Assembly: GCA_016200765.1 (NCBI GenBank)
Contig: JACQEC010000016.1
Location: forward strand, 1 to 14,595
Length of the DNA stretch: 14,595 bases
Reading direction: 5' to 3'
Source: Chloroflexota bacterium
GTDB taxonomy: Bacteria; Chloroflexota; Anaerolineae; JACRMK01
Each line of letters starts with the position of its first letter. Position 1 is the first letter of the stretch. The notes below the pieces were generated by a model. It searched no databases and was not told where the DNA came from. It was given only the letters and a program-made list of their open reading frames with translations. Both the position numbers and the translations under genes were made by a program. Shown piece after piece: positions 6,502 to 14,022 of the stretch.

Positions 6502-7263
6502 ATGCGCTTCTTTGATCTGAGCGTCCCTATCGAGGAATCGGAGAGTGAGCGCGGCACGCTGACGGTGCGCCACCAGAGCCATCAAGGCAGTGCCCAGCAG
6601 GTCGCGCAGTTCTTTGATTGCAAGCCTGAAAACTTGCCCGGCGGGCTGGGTTGGGGAAACGATCTGGTTGAAATGACCGCTCACTCCGGCACCCACGTGG
6701 ATGCGCCGTGGCATTACTATCCGACCTCCGGCGGCCGACCGGCGCGCACGATAGACCAGATGCCGCTGGAGTGGTTCTTCGCGGATGGTTTCGTGCTGGA
6801 TTTCCGCTATAAGGAGCACGGCGCGCTCATCACAGCGGACGATTGCGAGGAGGCGCTCGCGGCAATCGGCTACGCGATCAAACCCGGCGACATCGCGCTC
6901 ATCCACACCGGCACCGACAAATTGTGGGGACACAAGCAGTACGTGGATGCCGGCGCGGGTATGGGACGCGAGAGCACGCTCTGGCTCATTCGCAAGGGTG
7001 TGCGGGTGATGGGCACGGACGCCTGGGGCTGGGATCGCCCGTTCTGGGCCATGCGCGCCGAGTGGCTGCGCACCGGCAACGCCGCCATCCTCTGGGAGGC
7101 GCACCGCGTCGGGATTGAGGAGGAGTATTGCCAGATCGAAAAACTCGCCAACCTCGACCAATTGCCCCGGCCGCATGGCTTCAAGGTGGCGTGCTTTCCG
7201 GTCAAACTGGCGGGCGGCAGTGCCGGCTGGGCGCGGGTGGTCGCCATGTTTGAGGACGCATGA
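6502..7263 (+). CDS. Cyclase-family / kynurenine-formamidase-like metal hydrolase
   Basis: This 253-aa protein belongs to the putative cyclase superfamily (Pfam PF04199), whose characterised members hydrolyse amides or lactones such as N-formylkynurenine. The diagnostic metal motif HSGTHVDAPWHYY is at residues 61-73, with His61, His65, Asp67 and His71 as expected ligands. IALIHTGTDKLWG and VMGTDAWGWDRP are the other conserved blocks. The start at ATG 6502 has a clear AGGAGAGAGG ribosome binding site. Its TGA overlaps the ATG of the sugar kinase by four bases (ATGA), so the two are translationally coupled. Context suggests a step in carbohydrate or lactone metabolism rather than tryptophan breakdown, but this is inference. 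No signal peptide is seen, so it is cytoplasmic. Confidence 0.87.
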   Translation: MRFFDLSVPIEESESERGTLTVRHQSHQGSAQQVAQFFDCKPENLPGGLGWGNDLVEMTAHSGTHVDAPWHYYPTSGGRPARTIDQMPLEWFFADGFVLDFRYKEHGALITADDCEEALAAIGYAIKPGDIALIHTGTDKLWGHKQYVDAGAGMGRESTLWLIRKGVRVMGTDAWGWDRPFWAMRAEWLRTGNAAILWEAHRVGIEEEYCQIEKLANLDQLPRPHGFKVACFPVKLAGGSAGWARVVAMFEDA

Positions 7264-8192
7264 CCGTTCCGGGCGCGCAGAAACCCCTCCGCATCATCAA
7301 CAGCGCCGCGCCCATCCGCGTCTGCGACAACGGCGGTTGGACGGACACCTGGTTCGCCGCGCACGGCAAGGTCTTTAACATCGGCGTGTACCCCTACGCC
7401 GAAGTGCAGATCGAGGTCTATCCCTATCAGCATGACCACGCCGAGCGCATCGTCATCTACGCCGAGAACTACGGCGAACGGTACGTGCCTGCCACGTCGG
7501 CGGCGGTGGCGGTGGCGCTGATCGGCGCGCTCGACTGCCTGACGCCCGGCCGATTGAGCGCGCACGAGGTGGCCTACACCGCACATTCCGTTGAAGTGGA
7601 CATGCTCAAGCGGCAGAGCGGGATACAAGATCAGTTGTGCTCGGCCTACGGCGGCATCAACTATATCGAGATGCGCGCCTATCCCCATGCGACCGTCTCG
7701 CAACTGCAACTGCCGAATGCGATCTGGTGGGAACTGGAACGGCGGCTCGCGCTGATATACCTCGGCAACTCGCACGACTCATCGCAGGTCCACGACAAGG
7801 TCATCGCCCAACTTGCAGGCGCGGGGCCGGACTGCCCGCAGATAGCCGACCTGCGCCAAACGGCTGAACGGTCGCGCGACGCGCTGTGTGACGGCGATTT
7901 CGGCGGGTTGGGGCGCGCGATGATTGAAAACACCGAGGCGCAGGGGCGGCTGGACCCTGACCTGATCAGCCCCGATGCGTGGCGCATTATCGAGATTGCG
8001 AAGGCGCACGGCGCGCTGGGCTGGAAGGTGAACGGCGCGGGTGGCGCGGGCGGCTCGCTCACCATCCTGGCCAGCGACCGCACGCACGAGAAGCGCGCGA
8101 TGCTTCGGGCGATGGAGTCGGAGAGCCGCCTGTTCAAGAATATCCCCATCCACCTGAGCCGGCACGGGTTGCGCGTATGGGAGCAGGGATAG
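7260..8192 (+). CDS. GHMP-family sugar kinase lacking its ATP-binding motif 2
   Basis: This 310-aa protein resembles GHMP kinases of the fucokinase / D-glycero-D-manno-heptose 7-phosphate kinase group. Seen: substrate motif NSAAPIRVCDNGGWTDTWF (14-32), SGIQDQLCSAYGGINYIEM (120-138) with likely catalytic Asp124, and the C-terminal glycine motif NGAGGAGGSL (258-267). Missing: relatives carry some 35-40 residues between the YGERY strand and TSAAVAVALIGAL, including the Pro-rich ATP-phosphate loop (PxGxSTG or PxxxGLGSS). Here YGERYVP (71-77) runs straight into ATSAAVAVAL. The frame is kept. As written the protein probably cannot bind ATP normally, so this may be an in-frame pseudogene or an assembly collapse. 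It overlaps the cyclase gene by four bases and precedes the epimerase-like gene by 24 bp. Confidence 0.82.
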   Translation: MTVPGAQKPLRIINSAAPIRVCDNGGWTDTWFAAHGKVFNIGVYPYAEVQIEVYPYQHDHAERIVIYAENYGERYVPATSAAVAVALIGALDCLTPGRLSAHEVAYTAHSVEVDMLKRQSGIQDQLCSAYGGINYIEMRAYPHATVSQLQLPNAIWWELERRLALIYLGNSHDSSQVHDKVIAQLAGAGPDCPQIADLRQTAERSRDALCDGDFGGLGRAMIENTEAQGRLDPDLISPDAWRIIEIAKAHGALGWKVNGAGGAGGSLTILASDRTHEKRAMLRAMESESRLFKNIPIHLSRHGLRVWEQG

Positions 8193-8216
8193 GTAGTGAG
8201 CCTGTCGAACTAAGCC

Positions 8217-9272
8217 ATGCCTGAACTCTACGGGTCTCAATATTCCAGTGACGAACTGCGCGGGCTGACCGGCACTTTGCGCCAGTTGGCCGGCATCCGG
8301 CTCATGGAGTTCGCCGACGGCAAGCCGCGCGGGATGCGCGTGGCGGAGGTCTATACCGGCAGTGGCCTGCGCTTTGACGTTCTGCTCGACCGTGGCATGG
8401 ACATTGGCGCGGCGGAGTTTGCGGGCAAGCCGCTGGCGTGGCTGTACCCGGCGCTCGGCGCCCCCGCCCATTACGAGCCGCAGGGACGCGGCTGGTTGCG
8501 CACGTTCGGCGGCGGGTTGATGACGACGTGCGGCCTGACGCATTTCGGCCACGCTGAGACGGATGGAGAAGAATCGCTTGGCTTGCACGGCCGCATCTCG
8601 CATATCCCCGCCGAAGACGTGAGTGTGAGTGAAGCGTGGCACGGCGACGAATACGTCCTTTCGTTGGAAGGTCAGGCGCGACAGGCCGCGCTCTTCGGCG
8701 AAAATCTCTTGCTCACGCGCAGGATCACGACCCGGCTGGGCGGGACAAGCCTCTTGATCACAGACCGCGTTCGCAACGATGGGTTCCGGCCTGTACCGCA
8801 CATGATCCTCTACCACTGCAACTTTGGGTTTCCGGCGGTCAGCCCCGACTCCGAGTTGTGGCTTGATGATCAGTCCGTAACCCCGCGCGATGAGGTGGCG
8901 CAAAGCGGCATGGCCGCCCACACCCGCTTCGCGCCGCCTGACGCCGGATTTGCCGAGCAGGTCTTCTTTCACCGGCCGCGCGTGGGCGCAGACGGCTTCG
9001 CCCGCGCGGCTATCGTGAACCGCGCGCTCGCCTTTGGCGCGACCATCCGCTATCGCGCCGCCGAGTTGCCGTATCTGATGCAGTGGAAGATGATGGGCGC
9101 GGGGGAATACGTCTGCGGCCTTGAGCCTTGCAACCACGAAGGTCTGCCGCGCCAGCGATTGCGCGCCGAAGGGCGGCTCGCCTTTCTCGCGCCCGGCGAG
9201 GAAGCGGCCTATCAGATTGAAATCGGCGTCCTGTCGGATGCGGCGGCCATCGCATCATGGCCGGCGCCGTAA
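8217..9272 (+). CDS. DUF4432 aldose-1-epimerase-like protein
   Basis: This 351-aa cytoplasmic protein appears full length for the DUF4432 group of the galactose-mutarotase-like fold. Recognisable blocks are the N-terminal MPELYGSQYSS, the LLDRGMDIGAAEF strand, WLRTFGGGLMTTCGLTHFG, LGLHGRISHIPAEDV, and the C-terminal LEPCNHEG. Family members are thought to bind or mutarotate aldoses; many are uncharacterised. Being next to a sugar kinase and a glycosidase supports a mutarotase role for the released sugar, by inference. The ATG at 8217 aligns with the usual family start, but no strong Shine-Dalgarno sequence precedes it, so translation may depend on coupling with the kinase. Unlike its two damaged neighbours, no internal gap is evident. 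Confidence 0.85.
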   Translation: MPELYGSQYSSDELRGLTGTLRQLAGIRLMEFADGKPRGMRVAEVYTGSGLRFDVLLDRGMDIGAAEFAGKPLAWLYPALGAPAHYEPQGRGWLRTFGGGLMTTCGLTHFGHAETDGEESLGLHGRISHIPAEDVSVSEAWHGDEYVLSLEGQARQAALFGENLLLTRRITTRLGGTSLLITDRVRNDGFRPVPHMILYHCNFGFPAVSPDSELWLDDQSVTPRDEVAQSGMAAHTRFAPPDAGFAEQVFFHRPRVGADGFARAAIVNRALAFGATIRYRAAELPYLMQWKMMGAGEYVCGLEPCNHEGLPRQRLRAEGRLAFLAPGEEAAYQIEIGVLSDAAAIASWPAP

Positions 9273-9294
9273 GATTATCCACCGCCCCGGCGTC

Positions 9295-9999
9295 ATGTCC
9301 CAACCCCAAACTCTTATCCGCATCGCCCACGTCAGCAAACGTTATCAGGAAGGAGACCGCGAGCGGGTTGTGCTCGCGGATGTCGAGGCCGCGTTCGGCG
9401 CGGGCGAGCATATCGCCATCGTCGGGCGCAGTGGGAGCGGCAAGAGCACCCTGCTCAACTTGCTGGCCGGGCTCGATTTGCCATCGGCGGGCGAGATTTG
9501 GATCGGCGGCGATTGTATCAGCCGGTTCAGTGACCGCGCGCGAACGCTCTTCAGGCGCGACCACATCGGCTTTATCTTCCAGTTTTTCAACCTGATTTCC
9601 ACGCTCACGGTGCGCGAGAACGTCGTGCTCACCGCGGAGTTGAGCGGCTGGAAACCTCCGGCGGCGCGCGCTCAAACCGACCGCTTGCTGGATGCGGTTG
9701 GCTTGCTCGACCGCGCCCAAACTTTTCCGGACAAACTATCCGGCGGCGAGCAACAGCGCGTGGCGATCGCGCGGGCCCTGTGCGCCGACCCGCCGCTGAT
9801 ACTGGCCGACGAGCCCACCGGCAACCTCGATGCCGACACCGGCGCGCAGGTGATGGGCCTCCTCACCGCGCTCGCCCGTGAGCGCGGCAAGACCCTGATT
9901 GTGGTGACGCACTCCTCCGAAGTGTCTGCCCTCGCCGATCGCATCTTCCGGCTCGACCACGGCCGCTTGCTGGAGGTCGCCCATCGTCATCCTGCTTAA
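9295..9999 (+). CDS. ABC transporter ATP-binding protein, LolD/MacB type
   Basis: This 234-aa ATPase has all canonical motifs: Walker A GRSGSGKST (44-52), Q-loop Gln96 (FIFQFFNL), signature LSGGEQQR (148-155), Walker B LILADEP (168-174) with Glu173, and H-loop His206 (VVTHSS). FIFQFFNLI and ADEPTGNLD are typical of the LolD/MacB/FtsE branch, which powers FtsX-type mechanotransmission permeases. The ATG at 9295 starts the family-like MSQPQTLIRIAHVSKRY. A longer frame from 9121 overlaps the preceding gene and is not credible. It lies 22 bp after the DUF4432 stop and directly precedes its permease partner, so the two are surely one transporter. Whether they share function with the sugar genes is open. 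Confidence 0.93.
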   Translation: MSQPQTLIRIAHVSKRYQEGDRERVVLADVEAAFGAGEHIAIVGRSGSGKSTLLNLLAGLDLPSAGEIWIGGDCISRFSDRARTLFRRDHIGFIFQFFNLISTLTVRENVVLTAELSGWKPPAARAQTDRLLDAVGLLDRAQTFPDKLSGGEQQRVAIARALCADPPLILADEPTGNLDADTGAQVMGLLTALARERGKTLIVVTHSSEVSALADRIFRLDHGRLLEVAHRHPA

Positions 10000-10006
10000 G
10001 ACCGGC

Positions 10007-12523
10007 TTGCGCGACGCCCTGCGCCGCCCGTGGCTCACCGGCTTGCTGGTCGTTAGCGTCGCGCTGGGCGTGGCGGTGGTGGTCGCCATTGATATGGCCA
10101 ACGAGTCGGCGTCGCGCGCGTTTGCCCTCTCCACCGAGGCGGTTGTCGGCAAAGCCACCCACCAGATACGCGGCGGCCCGAACGGGCTTGACGAGACCGT
10201 TTACCGTGATCTGCGGGTCATTGACGGGTATCGAGCCAGCGCGCCGGTGGTGGAAGGCTACGGCATCGCGGTCGAGTTGGGGCGGCAGACCGTGCATGTG
10301 ATTGGCGTTGACCCGTTCGCCGAAGCGCCATTTCGCACCTACTTCAACTCGACCACCAGCGCGCCGCTGGACGCGCTGACGGGTTTCTTCACCCAGCCGG
10401 GCGCGGTGCTGATGAGCGCGGACAGCGCGGCGCGCTTCGGGGTCAAAGTCGGCGATGCGCTCACGCTGGACGTTGGCAGTCAGCGGCGGCAGGCCGTGGT
10501 TGTCGGTTTCTTGCAGTCTCCCAACGAAGTGTCGGGGCGCGCGCTCGAGGGGCTCTGGCTGACGGACATTGCCACCGCGCAGGAGTTTTTCGCGATGGCG
10601 GGGCGGCTGTCGCGCATTGACCTGATCGCCACCGCGTCCGCCGCCGAGGCTATCGCGGCTCGTCTGCCGCCGAACCTCACCCTTGCCCCGGCGTCCGAGC
10701 AGTCCAACACGGTGGCGCAGATAACAGCGGCCTTTCAACTCAACCTCACGGCGTTCAGTTTGTTGGCGTTGTTGGTGGGCACGTTTCTGATCTACAACAC
10801 GGTGACGTTTTCGGTCGTCCAGCGGCGGCAGGTGTTTGGCATCATGCGCTCGCTCGGTGTTACCGGCGCGCAAATATTCGGGCTGGTGCTGATGGAGTCG
10901 GCGCTGTTGGGCGCGCTCGGCGCGGCGCTGGGTCTGGGGCTTGGCGTGCTGTTGGGGCGAACGACGGTGCAGTTGGTCACGCAGACAATCAACGACCTCT
11001 ACTTTAACGTCACGGTCAACAGTATTGACGTGACATGGCTGACCGTAATTAAGGGCATCGCGCTGGGCATCGGCGCTGCGCTCTTGGCGGCGGTGGCGCC
11101 TGCCGCTGAAGCAACGACCGCGCCTGCTGTCGCGACGTTACAGCGCTCCAGCCTTGAGGAGCGGGTGCGGCAACTCGTGCCGCGCCTGGCTCTCGCGGGC
11201 GTCTTGCTCGTCGCAGGCGGCGCCGCGCTCATCGCCTTCATCCAGACCTCGGTGGTGGCTTCGTTCGCCGGGCTGTTCATCGGCCTGATCGGCGTGGTGC
11301 TATGGGTGCCAGCCATTACGGTGGGGCTGATGCGACTCGCCGCTGTGGGGCTGGGGCGCGCAGGGCTGACCGGGCGGATGGCCGCGCGCACGGTGACGGG
11401 CGCGCTCAGCCGAACGGCCGTCGCCATTGCCGCGCTGATGGTGGCGGTCTCGGTGACCATCGGCGTCACGGTGATGATCGCGTCGTTCCGGACTACGGTG
11501 GGCCACTGGCTGGACCAGACTTTGCTGGCCGATATTTATATCTCGCCGCCGCAGGCCACCGCCAACCGCTCGGTGACGATGGAACCGGCACTGGCCGAAC
11601 GCATCCGCGCGGTGCCGGGCGTGGCCGAGGTGGAAGTGTATCGCAACGTGGTGGTTGACGCTCCCGCACTCGGCGCGGTGCGCGTGAGCGCGGTGACGGT
11701 GGCGCACGCGCGCGACGCGGGGCTGTACCGCTATGCGGCTGGCACGCCGGGCGAGACCTGGCAGGCGGTCGAGGGGGGCGCGGTCGTCGTGACAGAGCCG
11801 TTTGCCAATCACCACCACTTGCCGCCCAGTGGCGGCGCGGTGACACTATTGACCGATCAAGGGCCGCACACGTTTCCGGTTGCGGCGATCTCGTACGATT
11901 ACTCGTCGGATCAGGGCATTGTGTTGATGAGCCTGAACGTCTATCGCCGCTACTGGAACGACCCGGAAATCTCATCGGTGGCGGCCTTCGTGTCGGCGGG
12001 CGCTAACAGGGAGATGGTGGAGGATGCCGTGCGGGCGGCGCTGGCCGGTTCGGTCGTCGTGGTGCGCGGCAACAAGGCTCTGCGCGATGCCGCACTGGTG
12101 GTTTTCGACCGCACCTTCGCCATTACGGCGGCCTTGCGCTGGGTAGCGGTGATTGTCGCGTTTATCGGCGTGGTCAGCGCGACGATGGCCTTGCAGTTGG
12201 AGCGCACGCGCGAGTTGGGCGTTCTGTCGGCGGCGGGCATGACGCTGGCGCAGTTGTGGCGGCTGACCCTGCTGGAAACCGGCCTCATGGGCGCGACCGC
12301 CGGCCTGCTCTCGATGCCGACCGGGCTGGCGCTGGCGGCGGTGTTGATCTACGTCATTAACCTGCGCTCGTTCGGCTGGACGATCTTCTTCGCGCCGGCG
12401 CCGGAAGTCTATCTGGAAGCGCTCGCGCTCTCGGTCGCCGCCGCGCTATTGGCCGCGGTCTATCCGATGCGGCGGCTCATGCACGCTTCGCGGGAGACGA
12501 CGGCGGCGCTTCGAAGCGAGTGA
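10007..12523 (+). CDS. FtsX/MacB-like ABC transporter permease, two-module
   Basis: From TTG 10007 the protein is 838 aa. It has TM1 (about residues 10-28), a large extracytoplasmic MacB-type domain (30-240), three helices of the first FtsX module (about 250-370), three further helices, a second extracytoplasmic domain, and a final three-helix FtsX module ending YPMRRLM. Ten membrane segments in total suggest a fused 'double FtsX' permease that acts with the ATPase encoded just upstream. Such systems extract lipoproteins or export peptides and lipids rather than import sugars. The true start is uncertain. The frame stays open upstream (…ILLKTGLRDALRRPW), and GGAGG at 9972-9976 lies six bases before an in-frame ATC at 9983. 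TTG 10007 has no ribosome binding site. Downstream it converges with the L,D-transpeptidase gene, with no clear terminator in the 131-bp gap. Confidence 0.9.
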   Translation: MRDALRRPWLTGLLVVSVALGVAVVVAIDMANESASRAFALSTEAVVGKATHQIRGGPNGLDETVYRDLRVIDGYRASAPVVEGYGIAVELGRQTVHVIGVDPFAEAPFRTYFNSTTSAPLDALTGFFTQPGAVLMSADSAARFGVKVGDALTLDVGSQRRQAVVVGFLQSPNEVSGRALEGLWLTDIATAQEFFAMAGRLSRIDLIATASAAEAIAARLPPNLTLAPASEQSNTVAQITAAFQLNLTAFSLLALLVGTFLIYNTVTFSVVQRRQVFGIMRSLGVTGAQIFGLVLMESALLGALGAALGLGLGVLLGRTTVQLVTQTINDLYFNVTVNSIDVTWLTVIKGIALGIGAALLAAVAPAAEATTAPAVATLQRSSLEERVRQLVPRLALAGVLLVAGGAALIAFIQTSVVASFAGLFIGLIGVVLWVPAITVGLMRLAAVGLGRAGLTGRMAARTVTGALSRTAVAIAALMVAVSVTIGVTVMIASFRTTVGHWLDQTLLADIYISPPQATANRSVTMEPALAERIRAVPGVAEVEVYRNVVVDAPALGAVRVSAVTVAHARDAGLYRYAAGTPGETWQAVEGGAVVVTEPFANHHHLPPSGGAVTLLTDQGPHTFPVAAISYDYSSDQGIVLMSLNVYRRYWNDPEISSVAAFVSAGANREMVEDAVRAALAGSVVVVRGNKALRDAALVVFDRTFAITAALRWVAVIVAFIGVVSATMALQLERTRELGVLSAAGMTLAQLWRLTLLETGLMGATAGLLSMPTGLALAAVLIYVINLRSFGWTIFFAPAPEVYLEALALSVAAALLAAVYPMRRLMHASRETTAALRSE

Positions 12524-12654
12524 GCGGCGGCTCTGTTATGACGGTCAGAAAGGATTCGGCTACCCGCGTCTCGAATTGCCGTCCGGCTTGCTCTCTGATG
12601 TGCTTGGGATTATGGTTCTGGCAAACGCTAGGGTTGCGGCGGAACCGCGAGCGC

Positions 12655-13434
12655 CTACAAGTGGGTGTGCACCGGCGTGCCCACGACCGCCCATGCGTAG
12701 AACCAGGCCGCGTCGCTCAAGGACAGGTTGACACAACCGTAGCTCATGGGATGGCCAAAGTTGTGGTGCCAGTAAGCGCCGTGAATGGCGTAGTCGCCGT
12801 AGAAGAACATGACATTGGGCACATTCGGTATGCTGTAGTAATCCACGCCGCGCCGGCCGCCCGTCATGCGCTGTGAAGGGACTTTCGCGTAAATCTTATA
12901 CCAGCCCACGATGGTGGGATGCTGGGCGACGCCGGTTGAGACGAGGACGGTCTTCAGCGGCGTCGTGCCGACGTAAGCGGTAATCGTCTGCTTCGACAGG
13001 TTCACGTCAATCCACTTGGCGGGCGGCTGGGGCAGGAGGGGCTTGGCTGGCGCGCTTGGCGCGGGGCTAGGGTTCGTCGGACTCGGGGCCGTCGCGGTGG
13101 GAATTGGCGCCACAGCCCGCGCGGGCGGCGTATCGTCTGCGAGGTTGTCGTCGCCCCAGATGCCAACCGGCAGGAGGGCGATCACATCTGCGTTCACCTC
13201 GTCCAGCGCCTGCAGGCTGTCGTCGGCCTCGCTCGCGGGGAGTGGGGGATCAAAGACCGGCACGCTATCGGGAGGCGCGACCGTCGCCGGTTCGGCGCGA
13301 GCGTACGCGCTGGACTCCGCGGCGAGGCTCAACAAGATGAACCCCAGAAGCACCGCAAGCCCGGAAAGCATCGCGCCAGCCCTCGCCCCGATGCTCAAGC
13401 GATGAACCGGATGGTTGGATGGTTTGAGCAGCAT
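12655..13434 (-). CDS. L,D-transpeptidase (YkuD domain), secreted or membrane-anchored
   Basis: This 259-aa protein has a short basic N-terminus, a hydrophobic segment at about residues 19-43 (signal peptide or anchor), a Pro/Ala/Thr linker (about 45-140) and a YkuD domain (141-259). The catalytic signature reads HGAYWHHNFG...SYGCVNL, with His218 and nucleophile Cys234. The usual SHGC is SYGC here. These enzymes make L,D crosslinks in peptidoglycan or attach proteins to it. The start at ATG 13434 is preferred over the in-frame ATGs at 13443 and 13521, because a consensus promoter at 13442-13470 places the transcription start at about 13435. No Shine-Dalgarno sequence is seen, so translation is probably leaderless. 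Upstream on the same strand is the dgkA terminator, so it is a separate unit. Confidence 0.88.
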   Translation of the reverse strand: MLLKPSNHPVHRLSIGARAGAMLSGLAVLLGFILLSLAAESSAYARAEPATVAPPDSVPVFDPPLPASEADDSLQALDEVNADVIALLPVGIWGDDNLADDTPPARAVAPIPTATAPSPTNPSPAPSAPAKPLLPQPPAKWIDVNLSKQTITAYVGTTPLKTVLVSTGVAQHPTIVGWYKIYAKVPSQRMTGGRRGVDYYSIPNVPNVMFFYGDYAIHGAYWHHNFGHPMSYGCVNLSLSDAAWFYAWAVVGTPVHTHL

Positions 13435-13441
13435 CGCGGCC

Positions 13442-13470
13442 ATCTTAACGCGCCGCCGCGCCGCTGTCAA
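13442..13470 (-). promoter_or_regulatory. Consensus sigma70-type promoter for the L,D-transpeptidase
   Basis: On the minus strand a perfect -35 TTGACA (13465-13470) is followed after exactly 17 bp by TAAGAT (13442-13447, four of six matches to TATAAT). The predicted start falls at about 13435, on or next to the ATG at 13434. The upstream in-frame ATG at 13443 overlaps the -10 element itself and so cannot be used by this transcript. Confidence 0.75.
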
Positions 13471-13602
13471 GCCGACCGATAAGCCGACGGTATATCGCAG
13501 ATTCGCCCCCGTACAACTCATGTCTCCGACGATTCTGCTTAAAGTTGTGGCTGGATGGCAAGCCGTCGAATTGACGTTTGCGCGAACCGAATCAGCGCAG
13601 TA

Positions 13603-13638
13603 ACAAAAGAGCGCGGGACATGTCCCGCGCTCTTTTGT
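13603..13638 (-). terminator. Bidirectional terminator, perfect 36-bp palindrome
   Basis: ACAAAAGAGCGCGGGACA at 13603-13620 is followed immediately by its exact reverse complement at 13621-13638. The GC-rich core is flanked by A and T runs, so both strands show a hairpin followed by TTTTGT. It closes the pgpH-ybeY-dgkA transcription unit 22 bp after the dgkA stop and insulates the L,D-transpeptidase promoter. Confidence 0.88.
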
Positions 13639-13659
13639 GTTGACGCGCTCAACCGGAGC

Positions 13660-14022
13660 CTATCGGAGCACGCGCGGCCCGAAGATGAGCGCGCCGATGA
13701 CCACCGCAAACAGCGCGGCGATCAGCACCGCTCCGGCGGCCACATCCTTTGCCGTCTTCGCAAGGGGGTGATGCGCCGGACTGACCAAATCCACCACGCT
13801 CTCGACGACGGTGTTGATCATCTCCAACGATAAGACCAGCGCCATCGTCAGGGCGATGATCGCCCATTGCAGGCTTGAGAGTGCCAACGCCACACCCGCC
13901 AGTACGACCGCCGCGGCAATCAACAGGTGCACGCGCATATTGCGCTGGGTGCGCAGTGCGTAGCGGATGCCGTGAAGCGCGAAGACAAAGCCGTGGGCGA
14001 ACGCGGAGATGGCGCGGTTCAT
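13660..14022 (-). CDS. dgkA: Diacylglycerol / undecaprenol kinase (DgkA family)
   Basis: This 120-aa integral membrane kinase phosphorylates undecaprenol or diacylglycerol with ATP, feeding lipid carrier for cell-wall synthesis. Three membrane helices are visible: about 32-50, 52-78 and 95-116. The active-site helix reads LSLEMINTVVESVVDL, with Glu67, Asn70, Glu74 and Asp78, matching E69/N72/E76/D80 of E. coli DgkA. It continues with HHPLAKTAKDVAAGAVL (84-100), the conserved nucleotide-binding stretch. The length is normal. Its ATG overlaps the ybeY stop (ATGA), so it is translationally coupled and co-transcribed with ybeY and the upstream HD phosphohydrolase. Confidence 0.93.
   Translation of the reverse strand: MNRAISAFAHGFVFALHGIRYALRTQRNMRVHLLIAAAVVLAGVALALSSLQWAIIALTMALVLSLEMINTVVESVVDLVSPAHHPLAKTAKDVAAGAVLIAALFAVVIGALIFGPRVLR

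Noticed and set aside
8197..8210. TGAGCCTGTCGAAC before the DUF4432 gene
   Set aside because: It resembles a half-site of a common dispersed genomic repeat, but no inverted partner is present here, so it cannot be supported as an element.
7779..9137. Long 452-aa minus-strand open frame opposite the kinase and DUF4432 genes
   Set aside because: Shadow frame caused by GC-rich codon structure. Its product is Arg/Ala-rich with no recognisable domain, and it is antisense to two clear genes.
12520..12876. 118-aa plus-strand open frame after the permease
   Set aside because: It runs antisense into the L,D-transpeptidase catalytic domain and has no family resemblance.
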